Shown: positions 35,814 through 46,212, numbered from the stretch's first letter. The stretch is DNA of 64,000 nt from Schlesneria paludicola DSM 18645 (GCF_000255655.1 NZ_JH636434.1:1054291-1118290), one strand, 5' to 3'. Notes: generated by a model not told the origin, from the letters alone. A program made the numbers and translations.

Positions 35814-37283
35814 ATGAACGAACACGCATTTGACGAATCGGTCGGCGAGCGATCGTCACTCGAAATTATGACATCACGCGAACGCCCAAGGGGCCCCCGT
35901 ACTGCCTGGATCGCGTGGCTGGTGATCATTTCGACAATCGCCTTTCTCATCTTGCCTCGCAATTCATCGCGGCATGAGGAGACGGATGACGCGTCACTGG
36001 TGATGCAAGAGTTGCAGGCGAAATACCTGCTGGGCGCCCGGAGCCTGGGGCTCATTCCGATCGAGAGTCTTCGTGATCAGGTGGTCGCCGCCTTCAGTAG
36101 CGGCACGTTGCGGCAGCAGTTGATCGGACCGGTCTTGATCGGGGAAGTGACAGGAGCGAAAGAAGGTCTCAAGGCACTGGATGAACTTCGCGACCGTGAT
36201 GCCACAATGATCGAACGGGCGAGCGAATCGGATCAGCAATTGATTCGATTGCTTGAGAAGTTGCTTGTGGCTCGATCAGAAAATGAAGACCTGAAAGTCG
36301 ATTGGCCTGAAGACGAGCGGCGCGAGATCGAGACGGTACTGCCGGAGAGACTGGGATGGTCAGGTCAACTCGCCCTGTTGCCGCCGGAATCGCCTGATGT
36401 GGAAGGTCGAACGCAATTACTCGGTCAAGCGCGACGCACCTTCGTAGCGCTGTTGTGTGTCTTCGGGACAGGCATCGCGGCGGTCGTCATCGGATCGGTC
36501 TTGCTGCTGACCTGGTGGGGCTTTGTCCTCGCGGGGCGATTATCTCGAGGCATTGGAAGCCTTCGCGGCGAGCAGGCGATCTACGCCGAGACATTTGCAG
36601 TTTGGTTAGTGATGTATGTCGCACTATCATTCGCGATTTCGAATCTGCATTTGGAAAACCTGGGAATGACCACAATCCTCATTCCGATGATTGGTGGACT
36701 GGGTGCATTGGCCTGGCCGGTGATGCGGGGCACCCGTTGGAGAGATGTGCGAACCGATCTCGGTTTGTACTGGGATACTCCTGCCTGGACGCCGCCCTTG
36801 GTCGGAGTGGGTAGTTACCTTGCCGCACTGCCGCTGCTAGGGTGCGCGATGGTGATGACACTGGTCCTAATGAAAGTCTCGAACCAGTTCGCGCCCCCGG
36901 GCGATTCGGCCGCGACGCCCATTCATCCCATCGTCGAGCCGATTTTGCGTGGCAATTGGACCATGCGAATGCAACTCATGTTCGTGGCAGTCTTCGCAGC
37001 CGTCCCTGAAGAAATCATGTTTCGCGGTGTGCTGTACCGGCATTTGCGCGATAGCGGATCACGACCAGGCTCATCGCGCCGAATGATCTTCGCGATGCTG
37101 TTCAGTAGCTTCATCTTCGCCGCCATTCATCCGCAAGGACTGTTTGGCATCCCCATCCTGATGACGATCGCGATGGTGCTCGCTACGGTTCGCGAATGGC
37201 GCGGATCACTCGTCCCATGCATGATTACGCACGGGATGGTGAACGCGGTTACCACCCTGGTGTTATTCCTGATGGCCGACTGA
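35814..37283 (+). CDS. CPBP-family intramembrane metalloprotease
   Basis: A 489-residue membrane protein. One N-terminal helix (TAWIAWLVIISTIAFLIL) precedes a long soluble segment (about 60-215), then some seven helices. The CPBP motifs are EEIMFRGVLYRHLRD (Glu-Glu...Arg), FAAIHPQG (motif 2 His) and MITHGMVNAV (motif 3 His). Family members cleave or modify membrane proteins, prenylated CAAX-like proteins or bacteriocins. The extended N-terminal domain is unusual for short CPBP proteins. ATG at 35814 is fixed by GGAG five bases upstream. Confidence 0.88.
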   Translation: MNEHAFDESVGERSSLEIMTSRERPRGPRTAWIAWLVIISTIAFLILPRNSSRHEETDDASLVMQELQAKYLLGARSLGLIPIESLRDQVVAAFSSGTLRQQLIGPVLIGEVTGAKEGLKALDELRDRDATMIERASESDQQLIRLLEKLLVARSENEDLKVDWPEDERREIETVLPERLGWSGQLALLPPESPDVEGRTQLLGQARRTFVALLCVFGTGIAAVVIGSVLLLTWWGFVLAGRLSRGIGSLRGEQAIYAETFAVWLVMYVALSFAISNLHLENLGMTTILIPMIGGLGALAWPVMRGTRWRDVRTDLGLYWDTPAWTPPLVGVGSYLAALPLLGCAMVMTLVLMKVSNQFAPPGDSAATPIHPIVEPILRGNWTMRMQLMFVAVFAAVPEEIMFRGVLYRHLRDSGSRPGSSRRMIFAMLFSSFIFAAIHPQGLFGIPILMTIAMVLATVREWRGSLVPCMITHGMVNAVTTLVLFLMAD

Positions 37284-37291
37284 TCAGGCAA

Positions 37292-37663
37292 TTATTCGTC
37301 CGCGCCGCCCATCGCATTCGGCTTACTCAGAAAGCGACCACCGCTCATGAACATGCCATTTTCGCAGGGCATACACCATTCCACGGCAACGCGGTAACAG
37401 TACTCGCGCGATTCGCTGGCCATCTTGACAGTCACTTCGCCCAGCGAAATTGAACCGCGATGAAGAAGGCCGATTCCAAATCGGCTGATCTCGCGCGTCA
37501 TTGCGGGCACGGTGTTGCCCCGTGCCGTCGTGATCTCGGCCGGAACGGTCAGTTCAATTCGTTCTTGAGTTCGCAGATTTTGCACGTCGAGTCGCTCGAT
37601 GCTCTCGAGGACGGCGCGCAGATCTTTGACACTAGGTCGGCTCCAGGGGTCCGGGGCGTTCAT
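37292..37663 (-). CDS. PilZ-domain protein
   Basis: A 123-residue soluble protein. The PilZ hallmark is partly visible: NLRTQERIELTVPAEI (basic RxxxR-like start) and TREISRFGIGLLHRGS, corresponding to the D/N-x-S-x-x-G box, with GVEWC-like and SGGRFL strands after it. PilZ domains bind cyclic di-GMP. The basic residues are spaced RTQER rather than the canonical RxxxR, so binding is uncertain. Stop codon 9 bases from the convergent CPBP gene. Confidence 0.7.
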   Translation of the reverse strand: MNAPDPWSRPSVKDLRAVLESIERLDVQNLRTQERIELTVPAEITTARGNTVPAMTREISRFGIGLLHRGSISLGEVTVKMASESREYCYRVAVEWCMPCENGMFMSGGRFLSKPNAMGGADE

Positions 37664-37880
37664 GAAACTCTCGCGATCTGTCTGAGGGACTAGCAGTTCA
37701 ACCGGTACGATCCAGTTTAGTACATGATTTCAGAAAAGATCGGGTGGACATTCCGACAGTCGCCACAATCGGGTCGATACAATCGATACGCTCGGCAAAC
37801 TCGCGTTCACAAATGCAAATGGGGCCGTTCGGCACGACCCCATTCACAAAAACAAGCACTGCGCTGGTCGGTCGTCGAAG

Positions 37881-39080
37881 TTACTTGTCGTCGAGCAACT
37901 CGACGGCGACGAACTTCTTACCTTCGAGCATTTCGAGGCTGGCGCCGCCGCCGGTGCTCACGTGCGTCACCTTGTCAGCCAAACCGAATTCCTGAATCGC
38001 GGCCGCGCTGTCGCCACCGCCAATGATGCTGGTCGCTCCGCTGGCGACGATTGCGTCGGCGATCGCGCGTGTGCCCGCGTCGAAAGGCGGCATTTCGAAG
38101 ACGCCCATCGGTCCGTTCCAAACGACCGTCTTCGACGACTTGATCACTTCGCTGTATTTAGCGATGGTCGCGGGACCGATATCGAATCCTTCCCAGCCGC
38201 CTTCATCGGGAATCTTTCCTGCGGGCACGATCTGCTTGTTGCAGGTCGATTTGAAGTCGTCGCCACAATGCGTGTCGAGCGGCAGCAACAGCTTGTCTCC
38301 ACCTGTGGCGATCAACTCTTTCGCCAGCTCGACTTTGTCCTTTTCTACGCGGCTGCGACCGACAGAGCCCCCTTTCGCCAGCGAGAACGTGTAAGCCATG
38401 GCGCCGCCGATGAGAACCTTGTCGCAGATCGACAGCAGGTTCTGAATGACGTTGATTTTGTCCGAGACTTTGGCGCCGCCAACGATCGCCACAAACGGAC
38501 GAACGGGGTCGGCGATGGCGTCCGACAAGAAGGCAATTTCCTTCTCGACAAGAAATCCGCACACTTTGGGCTTACCGGCCATCGCGTTGGGGACAGCGAC
38601 CATGGACCCTTCCGTTCGATGGCAGGTACCGAACGCGTCGTTGCAGTAGACATCGCCCATCGCGGCCAAGACGGCGGCGTATTCTGGATCGCCCTTTTTT
38701 TCGCCCTTGTTGAACCGTACGTTTTCGAGCAGCAGGACTTCGTTGTTTTTCAACGTTTTTGATTTCGCCTTGGCATCATCTCCGACGGTATCTGAGGCAA
38801 AGTGAACGGGGCAGCCGAGTAGTTCTTGCAATCGCTGAGCGACGGGTTTCAAGCTGTACTTTGCGTCTTCTGCCGGATCTTTTCCTTCCGGCCGTCCCAG
38901 GTGGCTCATCAGAATCACCCGACCGCCACGCTTCAGCACCGATTGGATCGATGGAAGGGCTTCGGTGATGCGTCGATCGTCGGTGATATGAAGTTGGTCG
39001 TCGAGGGGAACATTGAAGTCACACCGCATCAACACCGCTTTGTGAGAAACATCGACGTCCGCAATAGTCTTTTTCGCCAT
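37881..39080 (-). CDS. pgk: Phosphoglycerate kinase
   Basis: A 399-residue glycolytic enzyme transferring phosphate from 1,3-bisphosphoglycerate to ADP. Motifs: [13 protein letters not shown] at the N-terminus, [23 protein letters not shown], and the C-terminal nucleotide site [15 protein letters not shown] with [14 protein letters not shown]. Full length with a normal start. Single gene, separated from neighbours by over 200 bases. Confidence 0.97.
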   Translation of the reverse strand: MAKKTIADVDVSHKAVLMRCDFNVPLDDQLHITDDRRITEALPSIQSVLKRGGRVILMSHLGRPEGKDPAEDAKYSLKPVAQRLQELLGCPVHFASDTVGDDAKAKSKTLKNNEVLLLENVRFNKGEKKGDPEYAAVLAAMGDVYCNDAFGTCHRTEGSMVAVPNAMAGKPKVCGFLVEKEIAFLSDAIADPVRPFVAIVGGAKVSDKINVIQNLLSICDKVLIGGAMAYTFSLAKGGSVGRSRVEKDKVELAKELIATGGDKLLLPLDTHCGDDFKSTCNKQIVPAGKIPDEGGWEGFDIGPATIAKYSEVIKSSKTVVWNGPMGVFEMPPFDAGTRAIADAIVASGATSIIGGGDSAAAIQEFGLADKVTHVSTGGGASLEMLEGKKFVAVELLDDK

Positions 39081-39348
39081 GATCGGGTTTGCTTTGTCCT
39101 GAGAAACTCTCGCCGAGTCGGCACTTCATCCACACGACGAAGTTGCCTCTCTCCGAAATGTGACGTCATGGTAGATTCCGACGCGAACGAAACCAAGCGA
39201 CCGGAGACGAGCACCGACAACAGAGGCATAAGATCACGTCAAAACATAATTTAGAGCCACTCTCGCGAAAGGATTGCATCACAATCGGTTGCAATCTCGA
39301 CAATGAGTAGAAGCCTGACGGGGCGGCTATGATCCGCGCGACGACGGC

Positions 39349-41622
39349 CTATTGCTGGCGGGTCGTTCGGTTAGTTTTTTTCGATGTTGACTGGTACCGA
39401 TAATAGACTTCCAGGCACATCGTACTGAGGGCCGTCGAATACAATCGGCCACCGATTCCCGCCCACTTACCACGCGGATCCCAACTACCGGCCAATTGGC
39501 CTTCTTGTCGCTGCATCGAAACCAGCAAGTCTCGGAGCGATTCGTTCCATTCTTTCCACGATTCATCGTCGGAATTGTGCATCGCAAGCGTGCCGTAGTA
39601 CCAGTAATACTCATCATAGTCTCGCAGGCGAGGCAAGTTGTCTCGCAGAAACTTCACGGCCTCAAGGCTGGTCGCGTCATCACCACGAAGACTGAACATC
39701 TGCCGGCAAAAAAGGGCCTCGGCGGTCATGGCCGGTGTCGGACGATCGTCGATTTTGTATCCCGCCAATCCCCCATGCGTTCCGGCATGCTTCAATCGGG
39801 CACGCGAATCCAGAAACGAGACCATTCCTTTGCGTGTCTTTTCGGGGACGGGTATGCCCGCGTTCACAGCACTTTTGAGTGCCATCAGTTGCCATCCAAA
39901 CATACTCATGTCGCTTTTTCCCCCCTTTCCATAACGCCATCCGCCATCGTCGTTCTGCATGGCAGAGATCATGTAGACACCACGACGGACAGCATTCTGA
40001 AGTTCAGGGAACGTATTCCCGTCTTTTTGCATCGCATAGGCTTCGGCCAGCGCAAATGTCGCGATCGCATGGCAATAGTTCTGGTCGTACTGAGTGGCGT
40101 CACCCCCGAGATAGCCGTTTTCCAGTTGCTGGCTGATGAGCCAGTCGATCGCCTGCTTCACTTCGTTCGTATAGCCACCTTTCTCGTGCGTATATCCCGC
40201 ACCAAGAAAGGAAAGAATCACCAGTCCCGTGACACCCGAATCGGCGTGTTTGCCGCCACCGAGCCGCGGCTGTCCGTGCGGGTCCTTGTCCACCGAACCG
40301 CCCCCATGTCGCGACGAGGACCAACGTCCATTCGACTCTTGAACGCTGGAAAGCCATTTCAAGCTCCGTTCAACCGCACGCTCAGACTCTTCCGAACCAC
40401 CGTATTTCAAGGCACTCGACATTCGCTGTGTCGACGAACGTGCCTCATACGTTTCTGGGGCTCGCACGGGTGCTTTGGAACTGGCTCGCGGCTGTGGACG
40501 TTCCAATTTGGGAGCAAAGGACTCGTCCTGCGGTTCGAGAATACTCTTCTCGGTCAGCAATTGGTCTTCGCCCGTCGAGTTGCGCGGGGACGATGGACTG
40601 GAATTGGACTGTGGAAGTTGCGCGGAAGGACGGACTGCAATCTCGTCGGGCCCGTCATTGGTGGAGCGCGATCGAGAACGCTGAATTCGATCTGGTCGAC
40701 GCGGACCGGTGCTAACCGCGGCGTTTGGATTGGAATCTGATCCCACTCCAGCCGTCGCATCCACGACGGGCCCCTGGTTGGGATTAGGGCTGCCGGGACG
40801 ACGGATTTCCTCGGTACTTGGCGCCCCTTGCGGTTTCGGCAGTGCATCGACGACGATTTCCGACGGCAGCATCATATCGGCACCGTCATCAATCTGTGGC
40901 GTCAGCCGCGACGACGCTCCACGTGACAATTTGGGTTGATCGGGAGCGTCAATCATCGCCGCCCGTTGGCCGCCTCCCGGCCGTGCCGGCGTCACTGCCG
41001 CCGTCGCTTCGGGACGAGCTTCCGACTGGGGCTGTTCGGCCGCCAACGTATTTTCTGCCGCCGCAGGTTTGGAATGAGTGACTTCGGGGACCTGCAAATC
41101 CGGTGACGACTCTTCGACGGGAACGGACGCCATGTCGGGCAGTTCCGGAGGGACTTCGCCCGTCTCCGGTTGTTGATCGACTTGCGGCGAATCGATTTCG
41201 GCGTCGATTCCGTCGACATTGAACCGTTCAATATTCCGTGGCGTTCGCGTCAACTTCCGGTCCATCGTCGCCGGGCCGGAATGAAAGATCGGGAGAGGAT
41301 TCTTGCCTTGAACGGGCGACGAATCCATTTCGTCGACGAGCAGAATCGGAGTTGTGTCCACTTTCACATCGGGGCGGCCAATCGGACGCGGGCGACTCTC
41401 AGCCACCGTTGCCCAACCGAAACCCAGACATCCGTGAAGCATCAGTGACAAGATCAGCGATTTCCAGAGAGTCTGTTTGTCACCATAGCGCGCTGTCCAC
41501 AATGAAATCAGATAGAAGACCGCGAAGATCGAACAGGCAATCAATCCCACATACAAAAGCGTGCCACCCGTCGACAGCTTCGCCGCACTCGACATGACCA
41601 TCTCGAGTAGTCGAGTTGGCAT
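39349..41622 (-). CDS. Membrane-anchored prenyltransferase/squalene-oxidase-repeat protein
   Basis: A 757-residue protein. Two N-terminal membrane helices (TLLYVGLIACSIFAVFYLI and LWKSLILSLMLHGCLGFGWA) are followed by a long Pro/Ser/Arg-rich low-complexity linker (about 85-390). The C-terminal alpha/alpha-toroid of terpene-cyclase-like repeats (about 395-740) contains VQESNGRWSSSRHGGGS, GVTGLVILSFLGAGYTHEK, AIDWLISQQLENGYLGGD and MISAMQNDDGGWRYG. No DxDD cyclase motif was seen, so it is probably structural rather than a squalene cyclase. Its ATG overlaps the exbD stop by one base, indicating translational coupling. Confidence 0.85.
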   Translation of the reverse strand: MPTRLLEMVMSSAAKLSTGGTLLYVGLIACSIFAVFYLISLWTARYGDKQTLWKSLILSLMLHGCLGFGWATVAESRPRPIGRPDVKVDTTPILLVDEMDSSPVQGKNPLPIFHSGPATMDRKLTRTPRNIERFNVDGIDAEIDSPQVDQQPETGEVPPELPDMASVPVEESSPDLQVPEVTHSKPAAAENTLAAEQPQSEARPEATAAVTPARPGGGQRAAMIDAPDQPKLSRGASSRLTPQIDDGADMMLPSEIVVDALPKPQGAPSTEEIRRPGSPNPNQGPVVDATAGVGSDSNPNAAVSTGPRRPDRIQRSRSRSTNDGPDEIAVRPSAQLPQSNSSPSSPRNSTGEDQLLTEKSILEPQDESFAPKLERPQPRASSKAPVRAPETYEARSSTQRMSSALKYGGSEESERAVERSLKWLSSVQESNGRWSSSRHGGGSVDKDPHGQPRLGGGKHADSGVTGLVILSFLGAGYTHEKGGYTNEVKQAIDWLISQQLENGYLGGDATQYDQNYCHAIATFALAEAYAMQKDGNTFPELQNAVRRGVYMISAMQNDDGGWRYGKGGKSDMSMFGWQLMALKSAVNAGIPVPEKTRKGMVSFLDSRARLKHAGTHGGLAGYKIDDRPTPAMTAEALFCRQMFSLRGDDATSLEAVKFLRDNLPRLRDYDEYYWYYGTLAMHNSDDESWKEWNESLRDLLVSMQRQEGQLAGSWDPRGKWAGIGGRLYSTALSTMCLEVYYRYQSTSKKTNRTTRQQ

Positions 41623-42041
41623 CAGATCCCTTTCGCATTCGGGGAATACGCCAACGAGACGCTGCGAATTCCGGCCGATTTGCAGGTGGAAAGGACGTCC
41701 ATCACGTACTGATAGTTGCCGCGCCCGTCACCACGAATGATGACACCCTGTCCAGGAAACGTCTGGCGCGCCGCCTCGAGCATTGTCTTGAGCGAATCGA
41801 GAGTATGGCTTTCCGAGCGAACACTGACTTTGCCATCTGCGGTGACATTAACGACGATTTCGTTGGGCTGCCCCGACATCGCGAGGTTGTCGGAGACCGA
41901 GGGAACCTGAATCGCGGTTTGACGTTCTTCTTCCGAAAACTTCGTCCCCACCATGAAAAACACGATCAGCAGCATCACAACGTCCAGCATCGACGTCAGA
42001 TTGATCGAAGGTTCTTCCAGCGGTTCCGTTTTTAAAGGCAT
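41622..42041 (-). CDS. exbD: ExbD/TolR-family energy-transduction protein
   Basis: A 139-residue inner-membrane protein with one N-terminal helix, INLTSMLDVVMLLIVFFMVG. The Asp in SMLDV is the ion-conducting residue of ExbD/TolR. The periplasmic part (VPSVSDNLAMSGQPNEIVVNV, QGVIIRGDGRGNYQYVMDVL) has the family fold. ExbD works with an ExbB/TolQ proton channel to power envelope processes, but no exbB lies next to it. It is the upstream gene of a coupled pair with the prenyltransferase-repeat protein. Confidence 0.9.
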   Translation of the reverse strand: MPLKTEPLEEPSINLTSMLDVVMLLIVFFMVGTKFSEEERQTAIQVPSVSDNLAMSGQPNEIVVNVTADGKVSVRSESHTLDSLKTMLEAARQTFPGQGVIIRGDGRGNYQYVMDVLSTCKSAGIRSVSLAYSPNAKGI

Positions 42042-42395
42042 CCTGATTTCTCACAAGTGACGTTTTCGGCTGTCAATGCAACCGCGTCACGGACTGGAAT
42101 TGACGATTCGAGTTGATGTGATCCGGCCATCGCACGCCGGATTTTCGTCAAAGTCGATGGCTGGCCCGGTGATTCAACCCTGAATCCACCGATGAAAACA
42201 GAGTTATCATAGCAAATCGGTCAATTCGACAAGAGACCATCATTCACGATTCGGTGAGTGGAAACGATCAGGCAACCCGAACTTCCGGGGGCAGGGTTGC
42301 CAAGGTTTTGGGGCGTTGCCGAAACCTCGGGGCGTTCCGAGTTTCGCTCGCCCCGCTCCGGCCACCGAACCCGTGTTTTTGATTCTGACAACGCG
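42042..42395. other. Structured gap between the beta-helix gene and exbD
   Basis: No gene in these 354 bases. The part next to the beta-helix stop codon is G+C-rich, with inverted repeats GGCAACCC (42271-42278) / GGGTTGCC (42294-42301) and a smaller AGGTTT/AAACCT dyad just after. These may end the beta-helix transcript. The exbD promoter should lie in 42050-42250 but could not be fixed. Confidence 0.45.
42271..42301 (-). terminator. Possible transcript-end hairpin after the beta-helix gene
   Basis: 8-bp perfect stem GGCAACCC/GGGTTGCC with a 15-base loop, about 95 bases after the stop codon of the minus-strand beta-helix gene. No T-run, so a factor-dependent or purely structural role is equally possible. 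Confidence 0.35.
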
Positions 42396-43751
42396 TTAGA
42401 TACGGACCACGTCCTGCATCAGACCTGTGAATGAATTGTCAGCCAGCGTCACTTCTTTCGCTTCGTTGCCGATGCGAATGCCGATTCGCTGGGCCGCCTC
42501 GCGTGTTTCGCGGATCACATTCTGACGCAAAGTGATCTGTTCTGTTCCGCCCTGGACGTCGATTGCCACGCCATTCGCACCGCCGCTGTTCTCGATCTGG
42601 TTCTGTTCAATCAGATTTCGATGTCCGCAAAACCCGGGGCCCCGCTCGGGTCGGAACAGGATTCCCGTTTCGCCGCTATTTCGTACGACGTTCTTGCGAA
42701 CGATGTTATCGGTGTCGCGATGGCCAATGGAAATTCCCTGACCTTTGATGTCCAGGATCGTGTTTTCTTCGGCCAGTCCGTATTTCACCCCCCAGCAGAA
42801 GAACAGGCCAATCTGGCATTGTTCCAACTTGTTTCGACGCATTAGTGGACGCTGCGAACCCGATCCAGGATGGAGCGCAAGCCCTGCGTGGCCATGGCTG
42901 TGACAGTCTTCCACGAGCACGTCGTGACAGATCTGCCAACTGATTCCGTCACCATTGTTATGGCGAGCGGTCACCTTACGAATCTGTACCTGATTCACAT
43001 CTTGCAGAAAAATACACCCACCATAGTTTCCATCAAGGAGCTCATTGTTGGCTCGATTTCCATCGATCGTCAGGTTTTCGATGACGAGATTGTCGCACTC
43101 ATCGGCCGTGACCAGTGGGAACACCGTCGAACAACTGGATTCACCGATGGTCCAGTAGTTTTGCCGAAGCGCCTTATTCAGTTTAAATCGATTTCCCGAG
43201 CGCGCGACGAGCGTCCGCTTGAGGATTTCCGCACCGCCGGTATGCGGGTTTTTCGTCTTTAAACAAACACTGTCGCCCACCTCAAAACCTTTTGGTTCGA
43301 CCAGCGTGATTTCCTGGTCGAACCAGTCGGAATCGTTGGCGAGTTTCGTCGTGATCGACGCCGGTTTCGTCAGAATCGTGTCGTCACCAGCGCCAGTCAA
43401 TCTGACTCCCGAGCGCAGGCGAACAGACCCTCGCAACGAGTAGGTTCCCGGCAATATTTTCACGGTTCCGCCGCCCAGCGACGCCACATAGTCGACCGCC
43501 GCCTGCAGAACTTTATGTGAGTTTCCGATGAGATCACCGGCATTCTGACCGACTGTGATGGTCAGACGTTCGTCCCAATCCGGCTGACTGACCGCGTCAC
43601 CCGACGTTTGGCGAGGACTGCGAACTGGCGGACGACCATCGGCCGAATCCCGAATTTCGCCAGCGGAGCTTGAACGTGTCAGCCAAGAGGAAAGTGCCAA
43701 GCCAGCGGACGCACCCAGGAATTGACGCCGCGATCCAAACAACTGTGCCAT
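42396..43751 (-). CDS. Tat-exported right-handed parallel beta-helix protein
   Basis: A 451-residue protein. It begins with a twin-arginine signal, FGSRRQFLGASAGLALSSW. The body is a beta-helix with pectate-lyase-like repeats: ASLGGGTVKILPGTYSLRGS (first coil), LVIENLTIDGNRANN, IRKVTARHNNGDGISW, and later coils of the form NxVRNSGETGIL. Such proteins bind or cleave polysaccharides outside the cytoplasm. Catalytic residues are not identifiable without structure comparison, so substrate and activity are open. Tat export implies folding or cofactor binding before transport. Confidence 0.85.
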   Translation of the reverse strand: MAQLFGSRRQFLGASAGLALSSWLTRSSSAGEIRDSADGRPPVRSPRQTSGDAVSQPDWDERLTITVGQNAGDLIGNSHKVLQAAVDYVASLGGGTVKILPGTYSLRGSVRLRSGVRLTGAGDDTILTKPASITTKLANDSDWFDQEITLVEPKGFEVGDSVCLKTKNPHTGGAEILKRTLVARSGNRFKLNKALRQNYWTIGESSCSTVFPLVTADECDNLVIENLTIDGNRANNELLDGNYGGCIFLQDVNQVQIRKVTARHNNGDGISWQICHDVLVEDCHSHGHAGLALHPGSGSQRPLMRRNKLEQCQIGLFFCWGVKYGLAEENTILDIKGQGISIGHRDTDNIVRKNVVRNSGETGILFRPERGPGFCGHRNLIEQNQIENSGGANGVAIDVQGGTEQITLRQNVIRETREAAQRIGIRIGNEAKEVTLADNSFTGLMQDVVRI

Positions 43752-44000
43752 TGAGTGACTCTCCTACAGGTGATCAGAGAAGTGCGCTTTGGAACCGAGT
43801 ATACCCCTGCTAAGGAATTCTCGCCAAACAAGTCGATTCGACCGCGACTCTTCTCCGCTGCATCCATTTGTCGTTGAATCGACTTGAAATGGTGGGAGTC
43901 GCGATCTGGACTAATCGATCTGCGACCTGATTACCGCCTGAAAAGGGTACGAATTGCCCCAGTCACGCTTTGCCACCACAATTCTGCCCGCCGCAAACGG

Positions 44001-45992
44001 CTATGGGCTCCAGAATTCCGGCACAATGTCCAGCATCGACAACTGTTGACAGCAACAATTATTGACCGGGACACTCGGGGTTGGGATCGGTTTTGGAGCC
44101 GCGGGAACCGGCTTCGCCTTCACCGGAGCAGGCGTGGTCGCGGGTACCGGTGGAATGGCCGCCGGAGCGGGTTCCTTGGCACGTTCCAGGACGGTGATTT
44201 TGGTTTCACCACGAGCTTCGATCCGTTCAGCAGCCGCAACCTGCAATTGGTTGACGGCATCACCGACTTCGACGGCCGCGACGCGAAGTACCGATTGATA
44301 TCGGCCTTGAATGGGAAGATTTCCGGCGTTGATCAGAAAATTCTTGCCATCGCGATGCGAGAGCTGGCTAGGCAGTTCCATTCGCACACGGACGTCGTGC
44401 AACGCCGTATCTCCCGTGTTCCGCACGGTGATTTCGAGTTCAACCTCATCACCAACCCGAACGCGTTCCAGATACTGGACATCACAGGCAAGCGAGGGAT
44501 GCTTTTCCGGAGCGGCTTCGGGCGGAACGGATGTCATGGGTTGATCGGGCTCGGGCGGACGACTGACGGTGGTTGCGGCCGAAACGGCAGCATGCGCTAT
44601 GATTCGCGTGCGACGTGGTTGATGGCGCGTTTCATTCGCCAGCCATTTCAACACCAGTTCCTGCCGCTCACCCGGTCTCAACCGATGCAATTCGCGATGC
44701 AGGAAATCATAGGTCGCGTTCGTGGCTGGATCGGTCAGGGTCGACATTTCAGCGTCGGGGTCGGCTCCAACAATCGTCTGACCACGCGTGACAAAGTCTT
44801 CGATCTCGATTCGTGGAATGGAATCCGTTCCGCGGTTCCCGACCCGCAACGAGGAATTCTGCGGTTGCCCTAGTCCAACCATTGTCGGTGCGATCAGTTC
44901 CAGTCGAAGAGCCACATCCGCAGCGGAGGGAATCGACTGATCATATTCATCCGAAGTGTGCAATTTGTTTCGGAGGGGATTGTAGAGTCCGATGCCCGCA
45001 TAAGGCACGACCTCGTCCGATTCTTGACTGGGGCGTTGTTGAGCTCGCTGCCAATCCGACTGACCGTACGAGACGAGTTCGCTTTGAAATCGTGATTCGT
45101 CAAACGGCATGACGCTCAGTTCGGACCGGCTCACCAGATGCGAACCCGGCGGAAACAGTCCCGCCGTCGAGATCCAACGATACCGCTGGACGTCGATTGT
45201 CAGTTCCGGCGCAAGCAAACGTACGGGCTTGATCGGGGGCGCGACAGGTTCTTCAACGGGAACATCTGGAAGGCTCGGCGGCAGCGGCCGATAATAGGGG
45301 CGGCCCAAATGTGCATAGCGATCGCACTCGGCCGAGAATTCCCAGGCGGCGTGGACAAGCAATCGGGGATCTCGGGAACGAATACGTGTCATGGGACGAT
45401 CAGACAGCTTCGACCCCAGACCCAAGGTTGTCCCTGCCGCCAGGCGAATCTCTTGCTGCGCCTGTTTCGGACGTCCCAGGTCCAATCGCACGTCAAAGTC
45501 ACGACTTGCGCGATTGCGCTGCGCAACGACGTCTCGAATCGGCCGAGATCGTTGTTCAATGCCGCGTCTTGGGCCGGATTCCTCGGCAAACAGGCGCGTA
45601 TCCAGTTGAATGTTTTTGGGATGAGGAGCTGGTTGATTCGGAACGAAAAAATGGACGACACGCCAGCGATCCTGGGCCGACCAGTCGTGACTTCGACGCA
45701 ACTCGTCACGCCCGCTTCGCGCGGCCGTCGAGACCGTCGATTTCTTGAATCCACCGACGTTCGGATCGGTCAGCGACGCGAAGAGAAGGACAGTCAGAGC
45801 GATACTGACAGTTCCGACCAGCGTGACAAACAGCCAGGCTGGCGATTGTCGCTGCTGAATCAAGAAACGACGGACGCCACTGTCGATCCATTCAACAGTG
45901 CGGAGGAACTCTAGCCCGACGCTTCGGAAAGGTTCGGGCAACGTCCGAAAAATGAGTGACCACGTCCGAAACCGCACGTTGTCGCCTTCCAT
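44001..45992 (-). CDS. Membrane-anchored DUF11/CARDB-type repeat protein
   Basis: A 663-residue envelope protein with one membrane helix at about residues 52-72 (WLFVTLVGTVSIALTVLLFA) and a large extracytoplasmic part. Near residues 510-610 is a DUF11-like Ig domain: LERVRVGDEVELEITVRNTG, DVRVRMELPSQLSH and VLRVAAVEVGDAVNQLQV. A second related segment (SLRVGNRGTDSIPRIEIEDFV) lies near 385. The C-terminus is a Pro/Ala/Lys-rich stretch followed by NNCCCQQLS with three adjacent cysteines. Probably a cell-wall or surface structural protein. A long open frame on the other strand is a composition artefact. Confidence 0.78.
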   Translation of the reverse strand: MEGDNVRFRTWSLIFRTLPEPFRSVGLEFLRTVEWIDSGVRRFLIQQRQSPAWLFVTLVGTVSIALTVLLFASLTDPNVGGFKKSTVSTAARSGRDELRRSHDWSAQDRWRVVHFFVPNQPAPHPKNIQLDTRLFAEESGPRRGIEQRSRPIRDVVAQRNRASRDFDVRLDLGRPKQAQQEIRLAAGTTLGLGSKLSDRPMTRIRSRDPRLLVHAAWEFSAECDRYAHLGRPYYRPLPPSLPDVPVEEPVAPPIKPVRLLAPELTIDVQRYRWISTAGLFPPGSHLVSRSELSVMPFDESRFQSELVSYGQSDWQRAQQRPSQESDEVVPYAGIGLYNPLRNKLHTSDEYDQSIPSAADVALRLELIAPTMVGLGQPQNSSLRVGNRGTDSIPRIEIEDFVTRGQTIVGADPDAEMSTLTDPATNATYDFLHRELHRLRPGERQELVLKWLANETRHQPRRTRIIAHAAVSAATTVSRPPEPDQPMTSVPPEAAPEKHPSLACDVQYLERVRVGDEVELEITVRNTGDTALHDVRVRMELPSQLSHRDGKNFLINAGNLPIQGRYQSVLRVAAVEVGDAVNQLQVAAAERIEARGETKITVLERAKEPAPAAIPPVPATTPAPVKAKPVPAAPKPIPTPSVPVNNCCCQQLSMLDIVPEFWSP

Positions 45993-46212
45993 TGGCTCGC
46001 TGTCGGATCAACCAGACATCCGCTCAGCATCGACTCCGTTCGCAACTCTTCCTGACCAAGTCAGGCACCACAATTCTGTGACATGGGACAAATCAACCGA
46101 CGTCGATGAAGTTCCATACCAACAGCAATTATTCTCGGTGACGTTGAAACAACTATCAGAATCTTGAGGGAAAGAAAAGACCGAATTCGGCACGAATTGC
46201 TGATCGCCGCAC

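Noticed and set aside
39496-40740. Long plus-strand frame opposite the prenyltransferase-repeat gene
   Set aside because: Antisense shadow of a gene with clear repeats and TGATG coupling to exbD.
39349-41622. Functional squalene-hopene cyclase
   Set aside because: Toroid repeats are present but no DxDD motif was seen, and the protein has two membrane helices and a long linker unlike cyclases.
43884-44873. Long plus-strand open frame opposite the DUF11 gene
   Set aside because: Lies antisense to a protein with clear membrane helix and Ig-type repeats; its translation has no domain character. Composition artefact.
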